This document shows, in pieces, positions 38,611-49,958 of a DNA stretch of 64,000 nt. Both the position numbers and the translations under genes were made by a program. The DNA is taken from positions 620,001 through 684,000 of the forward strand of contig CAVVSF010000007.1 of assembly GCA_963750915.1 (NCBI GenBank). Direction: 5' to 3'. The notes under the pieces were generated by a model that saw only the letters and a list, made by a program, of their open reading frames with translations, did no database searches and was not told where the DNA came from. Source of the DNA: DATBJJ01 sp963750915. GTDB taxonomy: Bacteria > Acidobacteriota > Vicinamibacteria > Vicinamibacterales > 2-12-FULL-66-21. Within the stretch, counting starts at the first letter, position 1; every line of letters starts with the position of its first letter.

Positions 38611-39004
38611 GAGCGAGCGAACAACGAAACCACGCGGGACCGGCGGCAAGAAGCGGCTCACATCAGAAGTGAAGCGCGCCGTTCGCGCGGCTCTCGACAA
38701 GAAAGCCACCGACGTCGTCGTGCTCGACCTGCGGCATACGCCCGCCTTCACGGACTTTTTCGTGCTGTGCTCAGGGCAGAACCAGCGGCAGGTGAAAGCA
38801 ATCGCCGATCACGTCGAGGAAACGCTGCGCGACGCAAAGCTGCGAGCCGCCCACGTCGAGGGCTACGACCGTTCGGAGTGGATCCTGATGGACTTCTTCA
38901 CGTTCATCGTCCACATCTTTGCTCCGAATACGCGCGAGTTCTATGCCCTCGAACGCCTGTGGGGCGACGCCGAGCGGATCGAGATCGACGAGAGCTTCGC
39001 GTAG
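38603..39004 (+). CDS. rsfS: Ribosome silencing factor RsfS
   Basis: A 133-residue RsfS/Iojap protein. VVLDLRHTPAFTDFFVLCSGQNQRQVKAIADHVEETL, SEWILMDFFTFIVHIFAPNTREFYALERLWGDAE show the family fold. It binds L14 and blocks subunit joining in starvation. An N-terminal Lys/Arg-rich extension (~30 residues) precedes the domain. It overlaps nadD by eight bases, so the two are co-translated. Confidence 0.95.
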   Translation: MAKSERTTKPRGTGGKKRLTSEVKRAVRAALDKKATDVVVLDLRHTPAFTDFFVLCSGQNQRQVKAIADHVEETLRDAKLRAAHVEGYDRSEWILMDFFTFIVHIFAPNTREFYALERLWGDAERIEIDESFA

Positions 39005-39052
39005 CGGTCGGCGCGGCGGGCGCGGTTCCCAAGGTTCGCGCATGCGCGACGG

Positions 39053-39814
39053 ATGCGGGGAGGGGTGCAGGTGGCTTCCCTGGCAAGCCTCCGTTCCCTG
39101 GCGAACGGTCTGATCTCAGTTGTCGTCTCGCCCGAGTGCGTCGTCTGCCGGACGCCGCTGGACGATGCCCTGAGCGGCCCGGTGTGTCGGGGCTGCTGGC
39201 ACAGTATCGTGGAGTTCGTTCCGCCGCTGTGCCGCCACTGCGGCGAGCCGTTACCGTCGTGGCGGAAGGTCAGCCTGGCGGAGGCTCGCTGTCCGCGATG
39301 CCGGCGCCGCGATTCGTCCCTATCGTACGCTCGCGCCATCGGCCCTCACGATGGACCGCTGAAAGGCATCGTCCAGGCGCTCAAGTACCACCACTGTGAA
39401 TCGCTCGCGGCCGGCCTCGGCGATCGCATGCGCCGCGCCGGTCCCGACCTGCTCGCCGCCTGCGACGTCGTCGTGCCCGTGCCTCTGCACCCGCGACGAC
39501 AACGAGCGCGGGGGTTCAATCAGGCGGAGCTGCTGGCGAACGCGCTTGGTCCGCCGGTGCTGCTGGCGCTGAAGCGCCGACGGGGAACGCAGTCACAGAC
39601 CGGCCTGCCCGCGGCACGGCGGCACGCCAACGTCAGGCAGGCGTTCGCCCTCCGCCGGCACGTTGGCGTCGACGGGCTGCGCGTGCTGCTGGTTGATGAT
39701 GTGTGCACGACCGGGGCTACGGTGGAGGCCTGCGCCCGGGTGCTGCGCCAGGCTGGCGCCGCCGACGTCAGTGTGCTGACTGCGGCGCGAGCTGTTGCTC
39801 GACAGCCCGAATGA
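39053..39814 (+). CDS. ComF family phosphoribosyltransferase-like protein
   Basis: A 253-residue ComF/GntX protein. An N-terminal zinc ribbon of four Cys pairs (CVVC, CRGC, CRHC, CPRC) is followed by a PRTase-like domain with the PRPP motif LLVDDVCTTGAT and PVPLHPRRQRARGFNQAE. ComF acts in DNA uptake in competent Gram-positives; in other bacteria the role is unknown. DprA is also encoded in the window, so a transformation role is conceivable. The start could be the ATG at 39053 or the GTG at 39071 after a GGGGAGGGG site. Its last 47 bases overlap tmk tail-to-tail. Confidence 0.9.
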   Translation: MRGGVQVASLASLRSLANGLISVVVSPECVVCRTPLDDALSGPVCRGCWHSIVEFVPPLCRHCGEPLPSWRKVSLAEARCPRCRRRDSSLSYARAIGPHDGPLKGIVQALKYHHCESLAAGLGDRMRRAGPDLLAACDVVVPVPLHPRRQRARGFNQAELLANALGPPVLLALKRRRGTQSQTGLPAARRHANVRQAFALRRHVGVDGLRVLLVDDVCTTGATVEACARVLRQAGAADVSVLTAARAVARQPE

Positions 39815-40370
39815 CGTCGGCCGCAACCTCGGCCTTCGGTCGCTCGCCCGCCAGCCGGACCCATCCCGCCGCCGTTGCCTGCCGCCGATAGCTGGCGCGG
39901 ACGCGGGCCAGCAGGTCGAGGTCGCGCTCGAAGCGATCCCGGCCGGCTGACTTGCGTCCAACCGCGGTTTCCGGGGCGATGTCGAGCAGGATCGTCAGGG
40001 TCGCTGGCGGCAGGAACCGCTGAATCTCCGTCAGCCATTCCGCGTCGATGCCGTGCGCTTCGCCGTAGGCGATGCTCGACGCGACGTAGCGGTCGCAGAT
40101 GACCACGTCGCCGGCGGCGATCCACGATTCGATCGCGGCCCGCTTCTCACCCCGGTTGGCGACGTAGAGCAGCTGCATGACGTCCGGCGGATAGTCGCGT
40201 TCGCCGTGCAGCGCGTCGTGGATCTCGCTGCCGATCGCGGTGGCGTAGTCGGGAAACGACAGCATGTGGCACACGCGGCCCTGCCCCGAGAAGTAGTCGC
40301 GCAGCGCCTCGGCCTGCGTCTGCTTGCCGCTCTGATCGAGTCCCTCGAACGCGATGAGGAGGCCGGTCAT
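39768..40370 (-). CDS. tmk: Thymidylate kinase
   Basis: A 200-residue dTMP kinase. P-loop FEGLDQSGKQTQ, the DRY motif in VICDRYVASSIAYGEAHGID, and the LID region TAVGRKSAGRDRFE are visible. It phosphorylates dTMP to dTDP. The ATG at 40370 overlaps the lysA stop by four bases, so the two are translationally coupled although their pathways differ. Its C-terminal 47 bases overlap comF in the opposite direction. Slightly shorter than E. coli Tmk but with all motifs. Confidence 0.93.
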   Translation of the reverse strand: MTGLLIAFEGLDQSGKQTQAEALRDYFSGQGRVCHMLSFPDYATAIGSEIHDALHGERDYPPDVMQLLYVANRGEKRAAIESWIAAGDVVICDRYVASSIAYGEAHGIDAEWLTEIQRFLPPATLTILLDIAPETAVGRKSAGRDRFERDLDLLARVRASYRRQATAAGWVRLAGERPKAEVAADVIRAVEQQLAPQSAH

Positions 40371-41608
40371 AGCTCGAGGGCCAGCAGGTCGTCGATCGTC
40401 TGCCGACGCTTGATCAGCGCCGGACGGCCGTCCTGGACGAGGACTTCCGCCGGCATCGTGCGGCGGTTGTAGTTCGAGGCCATCACCGCGCCGTAGGCGC
40501 CGGCATCGAGCACGGCGACGAGATCGCCAACCGCCGGCGTCGGCATCCGCCGATCCTTGCCGAGCGTGTCGCTGCTCTCGCACAGCGGCCCGACCACGTC
40601 GACGAGCGCTTCGGGTGAGTCGCGGGTGACGACCGGCTCGATGCGGTGGAAGGCGTTGTAGAGCATCGGACGAATCAGCTCGGTCATGCCGCCGTCGAGG
40701 ATGACGAACTGCTTGCCGCCCGGCTGCGGCTTGACATCAACTACCCGCGTCACCAGGGCTCCGGCCGGCCCGACGATGTTACGGCCCGGTTCGAGCACGA
40801 TTGACATGTCGATGTCGCCGAGACCCGCGAGGATCGCCTCGGCATAGGCCTGCGCCGTCGGCGCCGGGGTGCCGTCGTAGGAGATCCCGAGGCCGCCGCC
40901 GAGGTCGAGATGTTCGAGCGGCAGGCCCTCCGCGAGGAGCTCACGGGCCAGCGCCGCGACCGTCGCCGCCGCCCCGCGCAGCGGCTCGAGATCCATGATC
41001 TGGGAGCCGACGTGCGCATGGAGCGCCACGATCTCCAGGCCCGGGCGATCCCGCATCCGGAGGCAGAGATCCCGGGCGTCGTCGATCGAGACCCCGAACT
41101 TGTTGGTCTTGAGGCCGGTGGAAATATGGGGATGGCTGCGGGCGTCGATGTCGGGGTTGACCCGCACCGCGACCCGCGCCCGCGTCTGGCGGCGCCGGGC
41201 CAGCGCATCGATGCGTTCGAGCTCGCCCTCGGACTCGGCATTGATGGTCTTGACGCCGAGATCGATCGCCTGGGCCAGTTCGCTGTCCGTCTTGGCGACG
41301 CCGGTGAAGACGATCTCGGGAGGGATGAAGCCGGCGCGCAGCGCGACGTCGATCTCGCCGCCCGAATTGGCGTCGACACGCGAGCCGAGGCTGCGCAGCA
41401 GGCGGACGATCGCCAGCGTCGAGTTGGCCTTGAGCGCGTAATGGAGCGAATGCGGGTAGCCGGCGAACGCGTCGTCGACGGCGCGGTAGCGCGATGCGAT
41501 CGTGGCACCGCTGTAGACGTAGAGTGGGGTGCCGTGGGCAGCCGCGAGCTCGGCCAGCGGCACGCCGTCGCAGGTCAGCTCGCCATGTTGTCGGGGAAAA
41601 GCGGACAC
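40367..41608 (-). CDS. lysA: Diaminopimelate decarboxylase
   Basis: A 413-residue PLP enzyme of fold type III. The PLP Lys is in LHYALKANS, HAHVGSQIMD and LDLGGGLGISYDGT bind the cofactor phosphate, and GPLCESSDTL contributes the active-site Cys. EPGRNIVGPAG completes the site. It converts meso-diaminopimelate to lysine, the last step of lysine synthesis. Length is normal. It is divergent from an ECF sigma gene and coupled to tmk downstream. Confidence 0.96.
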   Translation of the reverse strand: MSAFPRQHGELTCDGVPLAELAAAHGTPLYVYSGATIASRYRAVDDAFAGYPHSLHYALKANSTLAIVRLLRSLGSRVDANSGGEIDVALRAGFIPPEIVFTGVAKTDSELAQAIDLGVKTINAESEGELERIDALARRRQTRARVAVRVNPDIDARSHPHISTGLKTNKFGVSIDDARDLCLRMRDRPGLEIVALHAHVGSQIMDLEPLRGAAATVAALARELLAEGLPLEHLDLGGGLGISYDGTPAPTAQAYAEAILAGLGDIDMSIVLEPGRNIVGPAGALVTRVVDVKPQPGGKQFVILDGGMTELIRPMLYNAFHRIEPVVTRDSPEALVDVVGPLCESSDTLGKDRRMPTPAVGDLVAVLDAGAYGAVMASNYNRRTMPAEVLVQDGRPALIKRRQTIDDLLALEL

Positions 41609-41717
41609 GATGAAGGGAAATTGTACTGCATCGCGTCGCGGCGCCGGCGGGTGACTTGCGGCCGGTATCTGATATCATCCGGGAGTATTCTGGCCGTTTC
41701 TGACCACCTGATGATGC

Positions 41718-42371
41718 ATGCCCGTTGATTCTCCGGCCGCGCAGCCGGCCACGCCCGACATTCTCATCGAGCAGTGTCTGAGCGGAGACCAGGCGGCATG
41801 GGAAGCCATCGTCAGGCAGCACTGGCGCAAGGTTTTCAATGTCGCCTACAAGTTCGTCGGCAAGCACGACGAGGCCGAGGATCTGACCCAGGACATCTTC
41901 CTGAAGATCTTCAAGGCGCTCAAGACCTTCGATCGGCGGGCCAACTTCCAGACGTGGATTATCAGCATCAGCCGCAATCTGTGCATCGATCACTATCGCA
42001 GCGTCCGCAAGGAGCGGCAGACGATCGCACGCGAGGTCGATACGAGCGATCTGCAGCCGGCCTCGTCCGACCGCGGCCCGTATCAGACTGTCGAGCACGG
42101 CGACCTGCGGACGCTGCTGCGCCAGGCGCTGCAGACGCTGCCGGTGACGCTGCGTACCGCCGTAATCCTTCGCGACCTGCAGGAGCTCTCGTACCAGGAG
42201 ATCGCCGACCGTCTCGGCCTGCCGGAAGGAACCGTCAAGTCCCGCATCAACCGCGGTCGCATCGAGCTGGCCCGCCAGCTGAAACGGCTGCAGGATAAAC
42301 AGCCGGCCCTGCGCCGTCGCCGCGGATCTCCCGCGCGCGGCAAGGGTCGACGCTCCGGAGTCGCTGAATGA
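41718..42371 (+). CDS. ECF sigma-70 factor
   Basis: A 217-residue ECF factor. Region 2 (AWEAIVRQHWRKVFNVAYKFV; EDLTQDIFLKIFKAL; NFQTWIISISRNLCIDHYRS) and region 4 (ALQTLPVTLRTAVILRDLQE; SYQEIADRLGLPEGTVKSRI) are complete, followed by a basic Arg/Lys-rich tail (RRRRGSPARGKGRRSG). No anti-sigma factor is adjacent. Instead the stop overlaps, by four bases, a STAS-domain gene, and a small unknown gene follows. This may mean control by partner switching rather than by a zinc anti-sigma factor, but no switch kinase is visible. Confidence 0.92.
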   Translation: MPVDSPAAQPATPDILIEQCLSGDQAAWEAIVRQHWRKVFNVAYKFVGKHDEAEDLTQDIFLKIFKALKTFDRRANFQTWIISISRNLCIDHYRSVRKERQTIAREVDTSDLQPASSDRGPYQTVEHGDLRTLLRQALQTLPVTLRTAVILRDLQELSYQEIADRLGLPEGTVKSRINRGRIELARQLKRLQDKQPALRRRRGSPARGKGRRSGVAE

Positions 42372-42709
42372 ACATCACCACCGATCGCACGGGCAGCGTC
42401 GCGGTCATCCGCGTCGGCGAGTCGCGCCTCATGTACCCGCTGCTGTCAGAGTTCTCGTCCGCCGTCACGCAGCTGATCTCGGCCGGCGAACGCCGGGTCG
42501 TCGTCAACCTGTCGACCGTCGGCTACGTCGACAGCGCGACGATCGGCTGCCTCATGGACCTGTATCGACAGGCCAGCGCCGCCGGCGGCTCGCTGAAGCT
42601 CGCCGGCGTCCAGAAGCGGGTCGAAACGATGCTGACCATGACCGGCGCCCAGAATTTCATCGAAGTACACCCGGACGAACCCAGCGCCGTCAAAAGCTTC
42701 GGAGCCTGA
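42368..42709 (+). CDS. STAS-domain protein (anti-sigma factor antagonist-like)
   Basis: A 113-residue STAS protein of the SpoIIAA/RsbV type. VAVIRVGESRLMYPLLSEFSSAV and RRVVVNLSTVGYVDSATIG carry the fold, with the phosphorylatable Ser in VDSATIG and the helix GCLMDLYRQASAAGG. Such proteins bind and displace an anti-sigma switch kinase when unphosphorylated. It is coupled to the ECF gene by an ATGA overlap and stands three bases before the next gene. A matching kinase is not in the window, so its partner is unknown. Confidence 0.88.
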   Translation: MNITTDRTGSVAVIRVGESRLMYPLLSEFSSAVTQLISAGERRVVVNLSTVGYVDSATIGCLMDLYRQASAAGGSLKLAGVQKRVETMLTMTGAQNFIEVHPDEPSAVKSFGA

Positions 42710-42712
42710 CGC

Positions 42713-43033
42713 ATGCGCACGATCAAGATGACCACCGGCGCACGAGTCGCGCTCGACGGCGACCTGCTGACGCTGCTGGAGACCCTCTACCGGGAGCTCA
42801 CGGCGAAACGCGATCTCGAGCGGACATTCGAGGATACGGTGCGGGAGATTCAGACCGTAATCGGCCAGATGAGCGAGCCGGAGCGCCAGCAGTACTTCTC
42901 CGAGAGCCTGTTTCTCAACTTCGTCTCCTACGAGAACGAGCGGCTGGGAGCCTATCTCAAGAAGAAGCTGTCGCCGGCGGCAACGAGCAAGGTACCGGTG
43001 GCGAGGACCCGGACGGCGAAGCGAAAAGCCTGA
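42713..43033 (+). CDS. Small helical protein of unknown function in sigma-STAS operon
   Basis: A 106-residue protein, three bases after the STAS gene. Residues ~15-80 are predicted helical with heptad-like leucines (LLTLLETLYRELTAKRDLER; FEDTVREIQTVIGQM; YFSESLFLNFVSYENERLGAYL), followed by a basic Lys/Arg tail. I do not recognise a family. Position makes it a candidate for an unrecognised partner of the ECF factor or STAS protein. A strong terminator follows at 43057-43091, so these three genes form one operon. Confidence 0.75.
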   Translation: MRTIKMTTGARVALDGDLLTLLETLYRELTAKRDLERTFEDTVREIQTVIGQMSEPERQQYFSESLFLNFVSYENERLGAYLKKKLSPAATSKVPVARTRTAKRKA

Positions 43034-43056
43034 GCCGGGCCGACCGGGCAAAAAGA

Positions 43057-43096
43057 AAACGCGCAGGGAACCGAGGGTTCTCTGCGCGTTTGTTTT
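43057..43096. terminator. Bidirectional rho-independent terminator
   Basis: AAACGCGCAGGGAACC (43057-43072), loop GAG, and GGTTCTCTGCGCGTTT (43076-43091) form a 16-bp stem with one G-T mismatch, preceded by A-rich and followed by T-rich sequence. It sits between the sigma-STAS operon (plus) and lpxC (minus), which converge here, and can serve both. Confidence 0.85.
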
Positions 43097-43117
43097 CTGG
43101 CGCCTGCCGGCGCGACG

Positions 43118-44035
43118 TCAGTTGGCGAGGTGGGCGTCGGCGGCCGCCGGCAGCGACCGCGGCACTGCGCCGACGGTCTCGGTCTCGCCCTCGACCAGCC
43201 GCCAGGCGTCTTCTTCTTCGAGAATCTTCGCCGCGAACGCCGTGTGCAGCGCGTGGCCGCCGCGGTGCGCGACGAGGTGCCCGATCACCGGGTAGCCAAC
43301 GAGCGAAAGGTCGCCAATCACGTCGAGGATCTTGTGGCGCACGAACTCGTCCTCGAAGCGGAGGGCGTTGTTGAGGACGCCGGTCTCGCCGAGCACGATG
43401 GCGTTGTCGAGCGACCCGCCCAGGGCGAGGCCGCGCTGCCGCAACATCTCGACTTCCTTGAGGAACCCGAACGTCCGCGCCGGCGCGATCTCGTCGACGA
43501 ACGTCTCGTCGGTGATCTTCATCGTCCGCGTCTGATGGCGGAGGAGCGGGTGATCGAAGCTGATGCTGTAAGTGACCTTGAAGTGGTCCGACGGATACAA
43601 CGCGATCCGCTTGTCGCCCTGGGTCAGCGAAATCGGGCGCAGCACTTTGAGGTAGCGGCGGGGCGCCGCCTGACGCTTGATCCCCGCCTCATTCAGGATC
43701 AGGTAGACGAACGGCGCCGCGCTGCCGTCCATGATCGGCACTTCCGGCTGGCTCAGCTCGACGATGGCGTTGTCGATGCCAAGGGCGCGAAGCGCGGCCA
43801 GCAGGTGCTCGACCGTTTCGACTGACACCGCCTCACGCGTCAGTCCAGTCTGGTACTGGATGCCGCCGAGATGCGTGACGGTCGCCGGAATCTCCAGTCC
43901 GCCGAGATCGGATCGCTGGAACCGAATCCCGTAGTTGGCTGGAGCGGGCTTGAGGGACAACGTCACTCTCGAGCCCGAATGAAGCCCAATGCCCGTGCAA
44001 GATACTGATCGTCGGAGGGTACGCTGCGCGCTCAT
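43118..44035 (-). CDS. lpxC: UDP-3-O-acyl-N-acetylglucosamine deacetylase LpxC
   Basis: A 305-residue zinc deacetylase. Zinc ligands are in VETVEHLLAAL and HKILDVIGDL; GIGLHSGSRVTL, IMDGSAAPFVY, ARTFGFLKEVEMLRQRGLALGGSLDNAIV and GHLVAHRGGHALHT complete the site. It catalyses the committed step of lipid A synthesis, showing that the cell makes lipopolysaccharide. Length is normal. It is monocistronic, with a palindrome upstream and the shared terminator at 43057-43096 downstream. Confidence 0.96.
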   Translation of the reverse strand: MSAQRTLRRSVSCTGIGLHSGSRVTLSLKPAPANYGIRFQRSDLGGLEIPATVTHLGGIQYQTGLTREAVSVETVEHLLAALRALGIDNAIVELSQPEVPIMDGSAAPFVYLILNEAGIKRQAAPRRYLKVLRPISLTQGDKRIALYPSDHFKVTYSISFDHPLLRHQTRTMKITDETFVDEIAPARTFGFLKEVEMLRQRGLALGGSLDNAIVLGETGVLNNALRFEDEFVRHKILDVIGDLSLVGYPVIGHLVAHRGGHALHTAFAAKILEEEDAWRLVEGETETVGAVPRSLPAAADAHLAN

Positions 44036-44107
44036 GACCTCTCGAGTTAGGGAAGCCGACTGGAGCGGAGCAAAGGCCCTGCCACGCAGACTTCCCCTGG
44101 GCAGAGT

Positions 44108-44117
44108 GACTTAAGTC
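44108..44117. promoter_or_regulatory. Palindrome upstream of lpxC
   Basis: GACTTAAGTC is a perfect 10-bp palindrome 73 bases upstream of lpxC, next to ATAGTCAAGTAAA (minus strand 44135-44123), a 13-mer also found at 36085-36097. The rest of the 223-base gap to uvrA holds no gene. A regulatory role is possible but unproven. Confidence 0.35.
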
Positions 44118-44258
44118 CTTTGTTTACTTGACTATTGATCCAGAACCGGTGGGCGGATCCGCGCGTGGGGGACGTCGATTGTGGCTGCTGAGCCACATGC
44201 TCCGATGACGAAAGTGTGGTTTGTTTACCACAGCGAGTGTTCGGCATCTGATTCCGCC

Positions 44259-47153
<2,895 letters not shown>

Positions 47154-47164
47154 GTATACAGGGA

Positions 47165-47184
47165 GGGATTTCCCAGCAAATCCC
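47165..47184. promoter_or_regulatory. Inverted repeat upstream of uvrA
   Basis: GGGATTT-CCCAGC-AAATCCC, 7-bp arms with a 6-base centre, about 12 bases before the uvrA start on the minus strand. TATCAT at 47198-47193 could be a -10 box, so the repeat would lie just after the transcription start. Possible operator or leader hairpin; no LexA-type site is recognised. Confidence 0.35.
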
Positions 47185-47301
47185 AACCCGTAATGATACC
47201 AGCTTCTTACGGACCGAAGCCAGGCGGCGGGCTGCCGGCCAGCCCGGCCGTTGAGCCCAATCGGTGCCGGCCGCAAGACATCGATCCTGTAGGCCTTTGC
47301 G

Positions 47302-48777
47302 TCAGGTTCGGAGCTTGCTGTGGCGATAGCCGTAGGTGGCGTAGATGACGACGCCGACGCCGAGCCAGAGGAAGAACCGTTCCCATGCCTGCCATGGAAG
47401 ACCAATCATGATGAAGAGGCACGCGGCGGTGCTCGACAGCGCCACCGGCCAGACAAACGGCACCTTGAACGGGCGCGGACGCTCCGGCTCGAGCACGCGC
47501 AGCACGAGGACGCCGATCGACACCAGCGCGAACGCGAACAGGGTGCCGATGTTCGTGAGGTCGTAGGTCTCGGCGGCGTCACCCACCAGGGACGCGGTGG
47601 CGACCACGATGCCCGTCACGAGTGTCGTCACGTAGGGAATGCGGCGAGTCGGGTGAATTTTTGCCGCCCACGCCGGGAGCAGGCCGTCGCGAGCCATCGC
47701 AAAGAAGATGCGCGGCTGCCCGTACTGAAACACCAGCAGCACGGCCGTCATCGACACGGCGGCACCGAGCGCGACAATCCAGCCGACGGTTTGAAAGCCG
47801 GCTGCCTGGAGCGCGTGCGCGAGCGGGTCGGCCACCGCCAGCTCGCTGTAGTTCACCATGCCGGTGAGGACGAAACCCACGAGGATGTAGATGCTGGTGC
47901 AGATGGCCAGGCCGCCCAGGATGCCAATCGGCAGGTTCCTGCTCGGGTTGCTCGTCTCTTCCGCCGCGGTCGAGATCGCGTCGAAGCCGATGTAGGCGAA
48001 GAAGACGATCGCGGCCCCCTGGTGGATGCCGGTGAACCCGTTCGGGGCGAACGGCGTGTAGTTCTCCGGCCGCAGGTGCGTCGCGCCGACGCCGATGAAC
48101 AACGCCAGCGCGATCAGCTTGATCACGACCATGATGTTGTTGGCGCGCACGCTTTCCTTGGCGCCCCGCAGCAGCAGCCAGGTCACGAGCATCACGATGC
48201 CGAACGCCGGCAGGTTGACGAGGATCGGAAAACCGAACGGGGACGGCGCCGTATCGAGCAGACCGCGAATCGCCGGATTCGAGCTCAAGGCGGCGGTCCG
48301 GTAGCCGGTCGTGAGCCACTGCGGAAACTCGACGCCGACGCCGCGCATCAGGGTGTTGAAGTAGTCGCCCCAGGAGATCGCGACGGCGACGTTGCCGACC
48401 GCGTACTCGAGCACGAGGTCCCAGCCGATGATCCAGGCGACGAACTCACCGAGAGTCGCGTAGGAGTAAGCGTAGGCGCTGCCGGCCTGCGGGATCATCG
48501 CCGCGAGCTCGGCGTAGCAGAGCGCTGCCAGCGCGCAGGCGCCGCCGAGGAGCAGGAACGAGAACACCAGCGCCGGCCCGGCGGCGTAGCGGACGATGGT
48601 GCCGTCGGGATTGATCTGGCCGGCCGCAGCGGTGCCAATCGCGCCGAAGATGCCGGCGCCGATCACCGCGCCGATGGCGAGCATGACGAGGTCGCCTGCC
48701 GACAGGACGCGCTTGAGACCGTGCGCACCCTCGGGCACGAGTTCAGCGATCGGTTTGCGTCGAAACAGTTGCTGCAT
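47302..48777 (-). CDS. APC-family amino acid permease (cationic amino acid transporter-like)
   Basis: A 491-residue transporter with twelve to thirteen membrane helices. The N-terminus LKRVLSAGDLVMLAIGAVIG, GAGIFGAIGTAA, ELAAMIPQAGSAYAYSYATLGE, the amphipathic GFTGIHQGAAIVFFAYIGFD and FFAMARDGLLPAWAAKIHP identify the CAT-like branch of the APC superfamily. Such proteins take up arginine, lysine or other amino acids. It is on the same strand as uvrA but separated by 148 bases and not obviously co-regulated. The cytoplasmic C-terminus is short. Confidence 0.93.
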   Translation of the reverse strand: MQQLFRRKPIAELVPEGAHGLKRVLSAGDLVMLAIGAVIGAGIFGAIGTAAAGQINPDGTIVRYAAGPALVFSFLLLGGACALAALCYAELAAMIPQAGSAYAYSYATLGEFVAWIIGWDLVLEYAVGNVAVAISWGDYFNTLMRGVGVEFPQWLTTGYRTAALSSNPAIRGLLDTAPSPFGFPILVNLPAFGIVMLVTWLLLRGAKESVRANNIMVVIKLIALALFIGVGATHLRPENYTPFAPNGFTGIHQGAAIVFFAYIGFDAISTAAEETSNPSRNLPIGILGGLAICTSIYILVGFVLTGMVNYSELAVADPLAHALQAAGFQTVGWIVALGAAVSMTAVLLVFQYGQPRIFFAMARDGLLPAWAAKIHPTRRIPYVTTLVTGIVVATASLVGDAAETYDLTNIGTLFAFALVSIGVLVLRVLEPERPRPFKVPFVWPVALSSTAACLFIMIGLPWQAWERFFLWLGVGVVIYATYGYRHSKLRT

Positions 48778-48829
48778 GCGGCGGCGAGCGTCTCACAGAA
48801 TCACGCCCGAAACAACCGACGCGATCGCG

Positions 48830-49889
48830 TCAGGATGCGCTCGACGCCGGTAGTGGCAGGAGGCCGCGGATGCCGACGTCGAGGCGGTAGACGGTTTCGC
48901 TCGAACACACCACCATGCCGCCGCCAGGCGCGAACGCGAGGCCGAGCAGGGCGCCGCCCGAGAGCACGCGCTCCTTCTCAGGACGCCCGGGCCGCAGGCG
49001 ATACAGCGCGCTGGAGCCAGCCACCGCGTCGACGATGAAGAGATTGCCCTCGGCGTCGAAGGCGAGACCCTGCGGCCGTCCGAACCCGTCGCTGAACACC
49101 TCGACCACGCCGTCGAGCGACACGCGGTAGAGCACATCGCACGGCGAGAGCGTCGGCGCCGAAACGTAGAGCCATCCATCGGGGCCGAACGCGAGGTGGA
49201 ATGCGGCGACGCTCGGCGGCAGCGCCGCGACCTGCGTCGCCTTCTGATCGGTGATTCGGAGGATCGATCCCGACCGGTCGCCGACGTAGAGGTGACCGTC
49301 CGGGCCGAAAGCGAGCCCGCATGCAACCCCAAGGTCGGTCGCCACCGTGGTAACCGCGCCGCCGCCGATCTCGATGCGCAGGACGCTGCCGTCGAAGCGG
49401 CTCGAGACGTAAAGCGCGCCGTCCGGGCCGACGATCATCGAGGTGGGGTTCGGCACGCCCGACGCGTACGGCTCGCGGGTGCCGTCCGGTCGCACGACGT
49501 AGATCGAGACCGGCGCGTCGTGGCCGCGCGATCCGCTGAAGGTGACGAACAGGTTGCCGTCGCGATCGAACGCCGGATTGTCGACCTGATGCAGACCCGT
49601 CGCGATCGGGGCGCCGATCTCGACGTAGGCCGTCTGTCCGGGCGCGCCCTCGACGCGGATCGGCGTGTGGCCGCCATCGAGGCCCGGCGGCACGATCGCC
49701 GTCAGCACCTGCGTCGAGGCATGGGTCAAACGCGCCGGGATGCTGGCGAAGCGGTACTTCGGGCGGACGCGGCTCGAGGCTGAAGCCGGTGCCGGTGATG
49801 GTGACGCGCCCGCCTTCGACGGCCCAGAGCGGCTGGACTCCGGTCGTCATCGAGGACGGGGCGGGCTTGGTAAGCTCGGTCACGGACAT
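48830..49889 (-). pseudogene. TIG/IPT plus NHL-type beta-propeller protein (single-base frameshift)
   Basis: The first ~45 residues (MSVTELTKPAPSSMTTGVQP, VTITGTGFSLEPRPPEV) are the start of a TIG/IPT domain. At 49754-49757 (GTAC) one base too many breaks the frame; removing it continues RFASIPARLTHASTQVLTAIVPPGL and an NHL/SMP-30-like propeller (NPAFDRDGNLFVTFSG, VGPDGALYVSSRFDGSVLRI, FGPDGHLYVGDRSGSILRI, FDAEGNLFIVDAVAG). The corrected length is 353 codons. No signal peptide is seen. Function unknown; propellers of this type bind ligands or act as lactonase-like scaffolds. In this sequence a protein could only start inside the propeller. Confidence 0.85.
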
Positions 49890-49958
49890 GCGGGCAAGAG
49901 TTTGTCGTCCGAAGACCAGGGTCTGACCCCAAAGGCGGACAACCGCGGTCCGACCCTG

